Assembly: GCA_963921195.1 (NCBI GenBank)
Contig: OY992538.1
Coordinates: 7,402,330-7,466,329 of the forward strand
Reading direction: 5' to 3'
Source: Pegoplata infirma
Lineage: Eukaryota; Arthropoda; Insecta; Diptera; Anthomyiidae
DNA length: 64,000 nucleotides
This document shows positions 10,898 through 22,669 of the stretch, piece after piece. Position numbers and translations under genes: made by a program. Position 1 is the stretch's first letter, and every line of letters starts with the position of its first letter. The notes under the pieces were generated by a model. The model saw nothing but the letters and a program-made list of their open reading frames with translations. It was not told where the DNA came from and did no database searches.

Positions 10898-11174
10898 TAT
10901 AGATGCGCACCAAACACGTGATTCACGTGAATCACGTGTGATTCACGTAAATCGTGAGTTTTTTTGTAAACACGTGAGGGTGCGTGAGTAAACAAAAAAG
11001 TTCGTTCGTGAGTAAAAATTTTTGCGTGAATTTTTCGTGACTTAAAAAAGTCCGTGTTTTATTATTTATGTGTATTTAGCGTGAGCCAAACAAAATTATT
11101 CGTGCCTGACCAAACATTTTATTTCGTGAGCGTGCGTAAGCATGATTGAAAAGTTACTCAGAATCCCATCTTTA
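10898..11174. mobile_element. hAT-like MITE rich in CACGTG
   Basis: A 277-bp insertion in the L1 copy. The ends are TATAGATGCGCACC and GGTGC-poor complement ...AATCCCATCTTTA. The TSD is GTCTTAAT (10890-10897) against GTCTGAAT (11175-11182). Its left part is a series of CACGTG and TTCACG(T) words. No coding potential. Confidence 0.7.
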
Positions 11175-12633
11175 GTCTGAATCTATGGGACACCAGTTAG
11201 TAGTGTACTGTGATGCTAATGCACATCATTCGATATGGGACTTTTGGAGTTTTTGTTAAGAACTAACCAGTATATTCGTGACAGGGGTAGTGAACCAGCT
11301 TTCGTTACAAGTCGTTGGATAGAGGTTCTTGGTGTAAGTTAGGTTGTTAGTGGCTGTTTTACGTCAGCACACATACTCTAAGGTCCAATGTGATACCACG
11401 GGAATGCAATAGGTTTCCCAACTGGTCCCTGTCGTTCTTAATGTAACACTTATATCAGATACATTGTCTGATAGAATTGATGACTGGAGAGTTTTGGCAG
11501 AACATTCTTTCTCAGATCACCGCTACATTGAGTTTTTACTCAGGCAGCTTGACCAGCTTGAGGCAGTCTTTAGAAATCTGAAGAGAACCAACAGGGTGAA
11601 ATGTAGGGAGACTTTGTCTGGAATGAAATACCCTTATCTGGCGGAAATTCACTGACTGGTTGACCATATAACAAATGTTTGTAATGGGTCGCTGGATGCC
11701 GCTTGCTTTTCTACAAAGCCACATTGGTGCGAAAAGCAGAGATTCCTACAGAAAACTTTTAAATATGGCAAACTCTTCAAAAACGGACGAGGACGGGTCT
11801 GCATGCGCAACTTAAGAGTAATAATGAGATGTTTAGAATTGCTAAATATTATTCTTGGAAAAACTTCTGGGGACACATAGAAGACGTTTCTGAGGCATTC
11901 AGGTTGCGCAAAGTTCTGCCATCTTTTCCTTGCACCCTGTGATACTTGAAGGATGTTACTGGGGTGTGGTCTACCTCCAGTGGAGAGGCGCTGACATAGA
12001 AATTTCCGTAAAATTCCATGACGTTGTTTTAAGCTTGGAACGCTCTAACGCCCTAGGATCTGAAATTGCTTCGGAGATAATAAATATGCCAATATTAATC
12101 TGGGCGATTTAAAGCAAGTGTTGGACTATATAACCCCCTGGTTGTATAATCTGTACACAGCATGCATAAACTGGTGGTATATTCTTCAAAATGGAAGAAT
12201 ACCAGAGTCGTTTTTTCTCAAAGCCTGGAAAAAACTTCGAAACAGTTCCGAAGGATTTTAGACCAATTAAAATGTAACGAATGAGAGATTCATATTAGTG
12301 TAGAGTGATTGACCCGAGGTGTTTTTCGAGTAGGCAACATGCATACAGCAAGGGTAGATCAACGGAAACAGCTCTTCATAAGCTCATTGGTAACATCGAG
12401 AGGTCGTTACCACTATGGTGACCTTTATTGATATAGAGAGGGCTTTTTATGTCATCCATAGCCATAGCGCGACCTTAAAAAAGATAACAATACCATAAAA
12501 TATAGATTGTGCTCCATATATGAGCCTCTTTGAGCGCCACTTTACCATTATGATACCATCCAGGGAGTCTTGGATGAGGGGCATTCCAGGTAGTGCAGTC
12601 TCTATTATTTTTAACACAATTGGATTGAAGCTA

Positions 12634-12873
12634 CACAGAGAAAACAGTTTAATTGTGCCAGCCGAATGTAGATCCAACTGCATGGTTTAATTACAACAAC
12701 CGAAATTTTCGGTTGCGATTATCGAAATTTATTTCAACCAACAGAAGTTAAATTTTCAAAACAAATTTTGGTTATCGCAACCGAAAATTTCGGTTGTTGT
12801 TATTAAACTGTGCACTGCACAGTGTGCAGTTGACTCTAAATTCGGCTGGCACAACTAAACTGTTCTCTCTGTG
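12634..12873. mobile_element. TA-flanked palindromic MITE (CACAGAGA ends)
   Basis: A 240-bp element with long inverted ends (CACAGAGAAAACAGTTTAAT and complement) and a second internal mirrored pair around CAACCGAAATTTTCGGTTG. TA at 12632-12633 and 12874-12875. Removal restores the L1 sequence GAAGCTACACGAAC. Confidence 0.8.
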
Positions 12874-13680
12874 TACACGAACAAGTGGGCTTCGGAGTCT
12901 ATTCCGAAAAGCTTGAGTTGAGCCTGGCTCTAAGATTATCAAATAATTGCAGTGTTTACCAAGCACACATGCTGCCAAAATAAAGGAAGTGGTAGGCTGG
13001 TTAAGTTGCAATGTCTTGTCTACAACCAAACTCAACATCAATTTCGACAGTCAAGGCGCTGTCAAGTCCCTGGAGTCAATGTTTCTGAAAACAAGATCAA
13101 TCCTTGACTGCAACACGTCTTTAAATGAGATGGCCAAACAGTTGGCAAACGACACATACTGAGACATTCCAGGACATTGCAAAGCTTGCAAGTCTGGAAA
13201 CCCTTACAGGTTCCAACGGAATTGGAATGGAAATGAATGGTTGCTATGCCTCTGGAAACTTGCAAAGCTAAATCTACGGCTTTGTTTCACGACGGAGACT
13301 AATCAAAGATATACGCATGAATAGACGCGTGAGACTTCACGACAAATTTGTCCTTCCTTTAATCAGAAGAGCATAATTAAGCTGATATCGCTTCCACGGA
13401 GAGATTCCGAATTTGTTAGCTGTAATTACCGAAAACTGCCTTATAGGAAAACGCGCTGAGCGGTAAAATGTGCCGTCAAATGACTTTTGTTGGAGTCGCT
13501 GGGATATGAAGAAGTTGGAAACTATATAACACTTTATCTTCCATTTCTGGTCAGAGACTTGCTTTACTGTGCTTCAGGGAGCTGCACGATCTTTTTGATT
13601 TGTCGGATGTCAAAATTTAATATCTTTGAAGTTTCTTTAGGAGTTCAAATAGGTTTAACGGCAGAGACTAGTAGAGGAAC

Positions 13681-13921
13681 CACCGCTGACATACTGTTGA
13701 CTCTCCCTTTATGAAATTAATAACATCTTCATTAAATTTTTTCAAATGTTCGCAACAACAAGTCAGTAGTTGGTCAGTAGTGCCCACCAGCATTGATGGC
13801 CACCTACAATTATTTTGGACAACCGCTGACCAACTACTGACTTGTCCTTGGGGACATTTAGAAAAAGTGTATGAAGATGTCAGTAATTTCATAAAGGAAG
13901 AGTAGCAGTATGTCAGCGGTG
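13681..13921. mobile_element. 241-bp foldback at the L1 3' end
   Basis: CACCGCTGACATACTG at the left is mirrored by CAGTATGTCAGCGGTG at the right. The arms continue for about 110 bp with roughly 80% pairing, including AAGTCAGTAGTTGGTCAG and its complement. TSDs are not certain. Both strands have short open frames because of the symmetry; they are not genes. Confidence 0.7.
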
Positions 13922-14991
13922 ATTTTTTTGCCAATTGGGAAATTTTTAAAGCAATTGAAATTTTTTGTTAAACACATTTCAATAAATCACTGAACAAATC
14001 CAAAACACAATCTCAATTTTTTTGCAATCAGTCAAATATGATTTAATTTTGTTTTATTTTTTGCAAATCAGCGTACCACTCAATCACCACACGAACATAG
14101 TCAATATACAATTTCAAGCTTTAGGCTTTAGACAGTCAGGCAAGCAGACGGACGGATGGACGTAGAATTCATATGGGCAGCAGCAGCAGCAGTGGATATA
14201 GTGGAAGTAGTAAGTAGCAGTACTTGTTTAAAATGCTTGGAATGTCGTTTTGTTTAATATGGTGTCGAACTCCATCTAAATGTTTAGCATTTTCTGGCAA
14301 CAAGTAGCTATAAAATGAATACGCTTTTTTTTAAACGATTTACCACCACAAAAAATATAAATATATAGTATAGCAAAAGCAACCAGAGGAAGAGAGAGTG
14401 TGTTAGCCAGATGAACATAAAAACACACTTGAAAACATATTTAAAATGAACAGATATTATAGATAAATATGTATCCGAACTACTGCTGCTACTGTTTCCC
14501 AACGCTACTTACAATAATAGCGAGACTTAATTTAAACTCCTTCGCACGAACGCGCGCGTCACTAATTAATTTGCAAATTTTTTAGATAGTTCGGTGACGA
14601 CGACTACGAAACAAACAACGACATTTACTACGAACACAGTTGAATGTTGCTACAAAAGTATGTAGCAGTGGCATGCCTGAACACATTCCAAAACAAATTC
14701 TTTCATGATACAAAACAACAACAATAACAACATCTACAACAACAAAAAATAATATTTATTATTAAATTTGCAATGAAAATAAAAAAAATATTTGCCATAA
14801 TTTCTTTTATTTATTTTTAAATTAATAAAAAATTGTTTTAGATATACGCGGGTTGTTTAAAAAGTTTTGCCAAAAGTAGGGTATCAAACTTTTTTTGTAA
14901 AATGGCAAGCAACTTTTGTCATAAGGCTAGAACTACTTTGGGTTTTTTATCCTTTTCCGAATTTTTAAAAATTGTCTGATACATATTTTCC
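13922..14991. other. Repeat-poor intronic block
   Basis: About 1 kb with no match elsewhere in the window. It holds short CAG, CGA and ACA triplet runs (14175-14200, 14595-14760) and an A/T-rich remainder. No supported gene. Being repeat-poor within a repeat-filled vg intron it could hold conserved regulatory DNA, but nothing here proves that. Confidence 0.35.
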
Positions 14992-14994
14992 TAA

Positions 14995-15139
14995 GTCCCA
15001 ATTCAGACAGGGCCATTTTAATTGCCGCAATTCTGATATTATAGCGTATCGGAGAGAGAGGGAAGAATCTAACCTCTCTCTCTGATACACTATAAAATCA
15101 GAATTGCGGCATTTAAAATTGCCCCGTCTGAATTGGGAC
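14995..15139. mobile_element. Harbinger-like hairpin MITE, TAA target duplication
   Basis: A 145-bp nearly perfect hairpin: GTCCCAATTCAGAC at the left, GTCTGAATTGGGAC at the right, arms of about 68 bp and a 9-nt loop. TAA occurs at 14992-14994 and 15140-15142. A 3-bp TWA duplication is the PIF/Harbinger signature. Ends are related to those of the hairpin at 31405-31533. Confidence 0.8.
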
Positions 15140-15226
15140 TAATTTACCAAATTTTTTTTTTAGTTTTTCTGAATTTTTCATATTTTTTTTTAATTTACCA
15201 TTTTCTAAATTTTTCTTAATTTACTA

Positions 15227-17983
15227 CACCTTTTCCAATTGAAATTCAGAAAAGATCAATTGTAATTCAGAAATCACAATTGAAATTCAGAAATCCCAAT
15301 TGAAATTCAGAATAGCCCAATTGAAATTCAGAAATCATAATTGAAATTCAGAAAAGCCCAATTGAAATTCAGAAATCACAATTGAAATTCAGAAAAGCAC
15401 AATTGAAATTCAGAAATCACAATTTAAATTCAGAAAAGCCCAATTGAAATTCAGAAAAGCACAATTGAAATTCAGAAAATCACAATTGAAATTCAGAAAA
15501 GCACAATTGAAATTCAGAAAAGCCCAATTGAAATTCAGAAAAGCACAATTGAAATTCAGAAATCGTAATTGAAATTCAGAAAAGCCCAATTGAAATTCAG
15601 AAAAGATCAATTGAAATTCAGAAATCGTAATTGAAATTCAGAAAATCACAATTGAAATTCAGAAAAGCACAATTGAAATTCAGAAAAGCACAATTGAAAT
15701 TCAGAAAAGCACAATTGAAATTCAGAAATCGTAATTGAAATTCAGAAAAGCCCAATTGAAATTCAGAAAATCACAATTGAAATTCAGAAAATCACAATTG
15801 AAATTCAGAAAAGCCCAATTGAAATTCAGAAAAACACAATTGAAATTCAGAAAAACGCAATTGAAATTCAGAAAAGCCCAATTGAAATTCAGAAAAGCAC
15901 AATTGAAATTCAGAAAAGCACAATTGAAATTCAGAAAAGCCCAATTGAAATTCAGAAATCGTAATTGAAATTCAGAAAAGCCCAATTGAAATTCAGAAAA
16001 TCACAATTGAAATTCAGAAAATCACAATTGAAATTCAGAAAAGCCCAATTGAAATTCAGAAAAACACAATTGAAATTCAGAAAAGCACAATTGAAATTCA
16101 GAAAAGCACAATTGAAATTCAGAAAAGCACAATTGAAATTCAGAAAATCACAATTGAAATTCAGAAAAGCCCAATTGAAATTCAGAAAACCACAATTGAA
16201 ATTCAGAAAAGCCCAATTGAAATTCAGAAATCGTAATTGAAATTCGGAAAAGCACAATTGAAATTCAGAAAAGCCCAATTGAAATTCAGAAAAGATCAAT
16301 TGAAATTCAGAAAATCACAATTGAAATTCAGAAAAGCCCAATTGAAATTCAGAAATCACAATTGAAATTCAGAAATCACAATTGAAATTCAGAAAATGTA
16401 AACAAACCAATTATTAGTCACCACTACAAACATAGACACATTATGCAAATGCAGTACAGAGATGTGTTTATGAGAGTATCTAACTTTATTCTCTTGCTAC
16501 GTATTGTAGAGAGCAGATAGGCAATACACTCATAAAATGCTTAAGGTAACATCAAGTGAAACTGACTTTTTATTATTTTTCTTTAAAACTAATTTTTCAT
16601 TAATGCATTTGTCAAGGTAGAGTAAATATTTTTGTTCACTATATTAATTAATTTACAAAAAATAATAAAAATTCTGTTAAACTAAATTTTACCTACAACA
16701 TTCTATGAGTGTATTATTGTCTGTCTGCTCTCTACAATACGTAGCAAGAGAATAAAGTTAAATACTCTCATAGTTGTACAGCATTTGTTTAATGTGTATA
16801 TGTAGTGGTGACTCATAATTGGTTTGTTTACATTTTCTGAATTTCAATTGTGATTTCTGAATTTCAATTGGGCTTTTCTGAATTTCAATTGTGATTTTCT
16901 GAATTTCAATTGTGCTTTTCTGAATTTCAATTGGGCTTTTCTGAATTTCAATTGTGCTTTTCTGAATTTCAATTGTGCTTTTCCGAATTTCAATTACGAT
17001 TTCTGAATTTCAATTGGGCTTTTCTGAATTTCAATTGTGATTTTCTGAATTTCAATTGGGCTTTTCTGAATTTCAATTGTGCTTTTCTGAATTTCAATTG
17101 GGATTTTCTGAATTTCAATTGTGCTTTTCTGAATTTCAATTGGGCTTTTCTGAATTTCAATTGTGATTTTCTGAATTTCAATTGTGATTTTCTGAATTTC
17201 AATTGGGCTTTTCTGAATTTCAATTACGATTTCTGAATTTCAATTGGGCTTTTCTGAATTTCAATTGTGATTTTCTGAATTTCAATTGTGCTTTTCTGAA
17301 TTTCAATTGTGCTTTTCTGAATTTCAATTGTGCTTTTCTGAATTTCAATTGTGATTTTCTGAATTTCAATTGGGGTTTTCTGAATTTCAATTGTGATTTT
17401 CTGAATTTCAATTGTGATTTTCTGAATTTCAATTGTGCTTTTCTGAATTTCAATTGGGCTTTTCTGAATTTCAATTACGATTTCTGAATTTCAATTGGGC
17501 TTTTCTGAATTTCAATTGTGATTTTCTGAATTTCAATTGTGCTTTTCTGAATTTCAATTGTGCTTTTCTGAATTTCAATTGGGCTTTTCTGAATTTTAAT
17601 TACGATTTCTGAATTTCAATTGGGCTTTTCTGAATTTCAATTGTGATTTTCTGAATTTCAATTGTGCTTTTCTGAATTTCAATTGGGCTTTTCTGAATTT
17701 CAATTGTGCTTTTCTGAATTTCAATTGATCTTTTCTGAATTTCAATTGGGCTTTTCTGAATTTCAATTGTGATTTCTGAATTTCAATTGGGCTTTTCTGA
17801 ATTTCAATTGTGATTTCTGAATTTCAATTGGGTTTTTCTGAATTTCAATTGTGATTTCTGAATTTCAATTAGGCTTTTCTGAATTTCAATTATGATTTCT
17901 GAATTTCAATTGTGCTTTTCTGAATTTCAATTGGGATTTCTGAATTACAATTGATCTTTTCTGAATTTCAATTGGAAAAGGTG
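15227..17983. mobile_element. Giant foldback element with arms of 20/21-bp CAATTG repeats
   Basis: A 2.76-kb palindrome. The left arm (about 15240-16400) is a tandem array of 20- or 21-bp units of the form CAATTGAAATTCAGAAAAGC, and the right arm (about 16830-17970) is the same array inverted. Inside are non-array inverted pieces (AATGTAAACAAACCAATTA and complement) around a ~150-bp unique AT-rich loop (about 16545-16700). The outer ends are CACCTTTTCC and GGAAAAGGTG, flanked by TA at 15225-15226 and 17984-17985. Because 21 bp is seven codons, long frames (FLNFN.. or KFRK..) open on both strands; they are artefacts. Shares ends and repeat motif with 59668-60513 and 32255-32566. Confidence 0.9.
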
Positions 17984-18099
17984 TAGAATTTTTCTATCAC
18001 GTGAGGTTTTTATGAAAATTGAGTCCGAAGTTTACAAAACACATGTTTTTTGGGCCTTTTTGGAAGTTTTTTTGAAATTTTTGAAGGCGTTTAAGATCC

Positions 18100-18890
18100 G
18101 ACATTTTGGAAAACCGGTTTCTCGGTTAACCGAAAAACAGCTTTTTTTTTTAACCGGTTTTCTCGGTTAAACCGGAATAAAAAAACCGGTTAACCGTTTT
18201 TTTTTCTTTAACTGAAAAATACTTGAAAATATCTTATTTTTATTAATTAATAAAGCGAATATGGCTTAAGTTAACATATTTGTTTCTTTTAGCAAGGTTT
18301 GCAACTATTACGCTATAAAAAAGCGATATTTAAATAATGTACTTTAATTGACAATATTCACTAGAACTTCAATTTAATTTGTACTGGTTTTATTTAGAAA
18401 AATACATTTATTCATTATAGTAAATTGCAGTTCCGAATTTTATTTTTATTTTCTTTTATTGACATTTTCGCCATTAACAGCGATTTTAGTATCTGGTTAA
18501 CAGTCACTTATTAAGTTTTTCATGAAATGTTCAAAAAAACGTTTACAACGGTGAGTATTTAAAATTTTTATCAGTTTCAGAATAAAATTCCTATTTAGAA
18601 AATTGTTTCCTGAAGACAAAAAATATTTTAGACGTTCTTTCTCGCGGATTTTTAATGTGTTTTTAACGAAATTTTGAAAATATCATAAAAAAAAAGTGTA
18701 AACCCTTAATATTTGCGAAAATATTCCGTTTTTAATGTATTTTAAAAACCGGTTAACCGACAGAAAAAAACCGGTTTTCGGTGCACCGGAAATATTCAAT
18801 TTCGGTTAACCGGTTTGCAAAAAAACCGAAATTTTAGGAAAAACCCGGTTTTTCGGTTAACCGGTTAACCGGTTTATAAACACTAATCTG
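18100..18890. mobile_element. Element with CCGGTTAACCGG-rich ends (hAT-like)
   Basis: Both ends are dense in overlapping AACCGGTTAACCG words (18110-18200 and 18745-18880), around an AT-rich unique middle. The right end resembles ...AAACACTAA, also seen in the mini-element at 53354-53443 (TAGTGTTT ends). Exact ends and TSDs are not clear. Confidence 0.5.
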
Positions 18891-18954
18891 GACACTAATT
18901 TTCAACGAACCTTTTGCTGATGATTCCAAATTTTTCTAACACGTCAGGTTTTGG

Positions 18955-20720
18955 AGAAAACATTTTTTTTTACGTTGAACCAACACTCAGGGGATGCCTC
19001 TACTAATGCAGTGTATTGTGTTGTTATCAGGAAAATAGGCTGTGAGGAGGAGGAAAGAGGGGGTTTGCGGATATTTGACTTGTATTTATCTACATGGAAA
19101 GAAGCTGGGAAGACCTACGCGGGGAGAATATTCCACATACGGCGAGTACGACTGATAAACAAACCTTCTCTTTAATGCGATGTGCGATCAACTCGACAAT
19201 GGTCAACAAATGAATGGAAAATAGATTGTGAGGAGGAGGAAAGAGGGAGTTTGCGGATATTTGATTTGTATTTATCTACATTGAAAGAAGCTGGGAAGAC
19301 CTCCGCGGGGAGAATATTCCACATACGGCTAGTACGACTGATAAAAGCACCCTCTCTGTAATGCGATGTGCGATCAACTCGACAATGAATAATCAATAAA
19401 TGAATGTGATCTACTAGACAACCGAGTGTTGCGAACAAAAATTGGGGCACTAGGGATAAGTTCTCATATCTTAGCAGAACACTTTACATAGTAATATCAA
19501 TAGAACCGAGTCACACAACCCAGGTTCTGATTAAGTGTGTCATTCATGATCTGCCTTTTGTCTCAACAAGGCTTGATCAGCGATCAAAGCAAACTGAATG
19601 ACAAATTTTGCTGTCATCTTGAAAAGATTAGATAGGATTTGAAGTTTGACTTAGAAGGTCGTTATGAAAAGTAAGAAAAAGGATGGGAGAAAGAACAGAA
19701 CCTTGCGGTGCCCCTGATTGAAGCTGAAACTCATGTATAAATCGAACCCTGAGAAAATTCAAAATAAATCGAGAGAAGTCATTACCGACACCAAAGGCAT
19801 TAAGCTTAGATATGAGCGCACCGTGCCACACACAATCAAACGCCTTGGAAATCTCCAGAGCAACCACCTTACTCTCACCAAAATGGTGGATCGAACGACT
19901 CCAACGTTCCGAAAGGAACGCCATCAGATCCCCAGTACGAAAACCATACTATCGATCGTTTAAAAGTAAGTAAGCCTCAAGATACATAACAAGATAGCAA
20001 TTTAAAATGCTCCCCCTCACATTCGAGAGCGCTTTTGGCGCATATTGCGATTGGGCGGTAATTATCAGGGTTATTAGCCGCGCCCTTTTTAGGGATGAGC
20101 TGCACATTGGCAACCTTCCTACATGAGGGAAAGACTCCCGCACGGTAAGACGATATAAAAAGGTTAGCCAGTGGACGTTCTAACGTCATAGAAAACTGTT
20201 TTAGCACCAGTGCCCGGTGACTTATTTACGTTAAGATTCGTAAGAACTCTTTTAACTGCACGTGCTCGGAAAAATATCATAGTCTGGAATACCCTTTCGA
20301 GTTCGGGCAGTGGTTGATTGCTTTTCGGCTAGAAGAATTTCTTGCAAAAGAGCAGCCAACAGGTTAGCTTTATCATCCGTTTCAGTGAATAATTGGTGGT
20401 CTTTTAAAAGAGTCGGGAAAGAAGAACTAGCATTTTCCTTAACTCTTTTAACAAATGACCAAAAGCTCTTACTGCCCCGGGGAGCAGAAAGAACTCTAGC
20501 ACGAAGTCGCTGTTCGTAGAGAAGCTTTTCACGACTAAGTAATTTTACACACTCGGATCTCGCCTCTTTGCGTAGCGGATCAGTATTGGCGTTTTTATTG
20601 TTACACCAATTTCTGCTTCCTCCCTAGATCTGACTGCGTTCCTTCAAGTCTGGTTAAACCTACTTAATCCTTTGGTGTAGCCGAAATGAGCTTCGAGCAG
20701 ACACGGTTTGCTAAATTTCT
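18955..20720 (-). mobile_element. LINE family L3 copy, 5'-truncated and broken
   Basis: On the minus strand, 20207-19977 encodes the RT start (LIPKKGAANNPDNYRPIAIC). 19924-19628 encodes ISKAFDCVWHGALISKL and SGAPQGSVLSPILF, which are classic RT motifs. 19450-19172 encodes the C-terminal region (RTSRMWNILPAEVFPASFN). The 3' UTR end near 18970 matches that of the + strand copy at 58800-58835. Frames are disrupted. It lacks RNase H, which suits jockey-superfamily LINEs, though the clade is not certain. Confidence 0.8.
19025..19400. repeat. Tandem duplication of ~190 bp inside the L3 3' end
   Basis: 19030-19195 and 19222-19390 are about 95% alike by eye (shared GTGAGGAGGAGGAAAGAGGG and GCGATGTGCGATCAACTCGA), in direct orientation. 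The C-terminal LINE coding stretch is therefore present twice. Confidence 0.8.
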
Positions 20721-21161
20721 GTAATGATAACCTGGGTTGAATCAGCAGATCAATCTGTCAAGACAGCAGAAAAATCCGCTGATTTCAGCAGAAAAATATG
20801 CTGATTTCAGCAGAAAAAATTTCCCTTTTTCCGGCAAGTGTGTGCGTATACGCACATCATCATTTAAATAGTAATATAATTATATTGCTTAAGTTCAAAA
20901 ATCATAATATATGAATTTGTTAATGTGAGGGAAGGTGCCCCTCAATTCACCTTGCAGACCCCCCAAAACTCCCCTGTTCTTAAATTTTTCTTGCATTTTG
21001 GAGGTTATAAAAGTTTACACACAACCGAATTTACCACTCTCACTTGTTTTGCTATTTTTAAAAAATTTTACCAAACGACCCTCGTACTATGTGAACGGGC
21101 CCTATGATAAATCATTAATCATAATTCTAATTATTTTCATATTTTTCTTTGTTTATTTTAG
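20721..21161 (+). other. vg: End of the first visible vg intron
   Basis: It contains three short AGCAGAAAAAT...GCTGATTTC repeats at 20750-20820, a GTGTGCGTATACGCACA palindrome near 20838-20855, and then AT-rich sequence leading to the polypyrimidine tract and TTTTAG acceptor at 21156-21161. Confidence 0.5.
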
Positions 21162-21449
21162 CACGTTTAGTGGGTGCTCATCATCATAATGAATCTTCGT
21201 GTTCCTCGGGTCCTGATTCTCCGCGCCATCATTCAATGCACCAAGGTGGTGGTGGTGGAGGAGGAGGGGGAGGTGGTGCCCAATCGAAAGATATGCCTCT
21301 AGATTCAACGAGTATAAATGCTGGTCAAGGGAGAGCACAATATTTATCAGCCACCTGCGTCGTATTTACAAATTATTCCGGTGATACAGCCAGTGTGGTA
21401 GATGAACATTTTTCACGGGCACTCAATTTCAATAATAAAGAAAGTAAAG
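21162..21449 (+). CDS. vg: vestigial, Scalloped-interaction domain exon
   Basis: An acceptor TTTATTTTAG precedes and a GTATGT donor follows; both splice phases are 1. The codon split across the intron gives Ala, then RLVGAHHHNESS. The exon encodes a His-containing segment, a run of 11 Gly (about 21245-21277), and then the Tondu/Vg domain at about 21338-21448: QYLSATCVVF, NYSGDTASVV, DEHFSRALNF. This motif is the diagnostic TEAD-binding signature of Vestigial and vertebrate Vgl proteins; it contacts Scalloped and gives the complex its DNA-target choice. No substitutions that would break the motif are apparent. The poly-Gly tract is encoded by mixed GGT/GGA/GGG codons, so it is probably length-variable. 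Confidence 0.97.
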
Positions 21450-22073
21450 GTATGTAAAATTCTTGTAATTAACATACATTGTAAATTATTTAATATCTCC
21501 TTTAATAGCAGATGCACCGTCTGAAATATTATAAATTTTGTTGGTTTTCTTTTTTAAAATGTATCATCTTTATTAAGATCAAACGTTTTTTAGCTGTCAT
21601 GTAAATGTCACATGAAATCTTTTTTTTTTGTGCTCTTGCTTGATGTTTAATAAATCCTTTTTGGAAAATAAAAATTACACATATCATTTACTCATTAACA
21701 ATCTGGGCCTCCCTAGTTAGCGCAAAAGGAGCATTTATTTATACTGCATGTTCATACGTTTGTTCGTCTGTCTGTCTCTGTTTATTTTTCTGTAATTCTA
21801 AGAAAAAGTGTCAACATGACATTTAACATGAGCACCTAATGTTGTGGTTGTCATTGTCACCGACATCATAATACGGAGTGTTTAAATGAATGAATCTCTT
21901 TATAATTTTAAAATCAAATTTTAAAGACACTCTATTCATAAATTTTATATGAGCATACAAATTTATAATACAGAACAAAATAAAAATTAAGTGTGTAAAG
22001 AAGTGTCAAAATTTTGACAAATGATCTCAAATTGATAATACTTTGTTCTTTATAAATTTGCATCATTACATTG
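21450..22073 (+). other. vg: Start of the 18.3-kb vg intron, no element recognised
   Basis: AT-rich intronic sequence after the GTATGT donor. No repeated element, gene or strong hairpin is seen. Confidence 0.5.
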
Positions 22074-22669
22074 GTTTTTATCAATGTTGGCAATCGATAC
22101 CTTTTCAATACCGTTATCCGTTTCAAAACCCTTTAAATTGAATACCGGTACTAATACCAATATCGAAACTCAGTTTTGGTATCGGATACCGGTATCCAAA
22201 AACCTTTTCCTTCGGTACCGGTACGTACCGGTATTGAAACGGTTTTCCTAAAAAACATGTTTTTTTACAAAAAAAAAAAATTAATAGAAAAAAATTAATC
22301 CAAAAGCCTTTTCGAAGTCTTATAAAAATCAAAAAATCTTTGGGCACCCACATCGTGGATTAAGTAAAAATTTCCAAAAAAATCATACTTCAACCTATGC
22401 GGGAGCGGAAGAAAATTATTGATTTTCATGAAATTTTTTTGAAATCATTTAGATACTTTCTGAACCCCTTAGTATAGTTTAGTTTTTTTGGAGATTTTTA
22501 TATAATCCGCGATGTGGGTGCCCAAGGATTTTTTTTTTTTTAATATTTATAGGACTTCGTGGTTCAAAAATTATTAGCAAAACCGTGAATTTCAAATTGG
22601 TTTCACTTTTAGTTCACGTGTTGAAAAACGTCAGAAAACTATTTTACAAAGTATTTTTGTCACTCACAA

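Larger units (their letters stand above)
10738..13670 (+). mobile_element. LINE family L1 copy B, nearly full 3' half, dead
   Basis: This is the longest copy of L1. In order it shows an endonuclease-like piece (LVVYCDANAHHSIW near 11195), linker sequence (DRIDDWRVLAEHSFSDHRYIEF at 11464-11540), decayed RT (FIDIERAFYVIH near 12425), and an RNase H relic (NFDSQGAVKSLES near 13045). A zinc-knuckle-like tail follows, and the 3' end AACGGCAGAGACTAGTAG is shared with 59655. Frameshifts are throughout. It is interrupted by a hAT-like MITE (10898-11174) and a TA-flanked MITE (12634-12873). It lies in the first visible vg intron, in the same orientation as the gene. Confidence 0.8.

Noticed and set aside
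15240..16400. Regularly spaced short repeats resembling a CRISPR array
   Set aside because: There are no unique spacers; the units abut as 20/21-bp tandem copies, the arms are inverted, and the host is a eukaryote.
15410..17487. Several 66-115-codon frames on both strands reading FLNFNCA or KFRKAQL repeats
   Set aside because: The 21-bp repeat is a whole number of codons, so frames stay open by chance on both strands; 20-bp units break them. They are repeat artefacts, not proteins.
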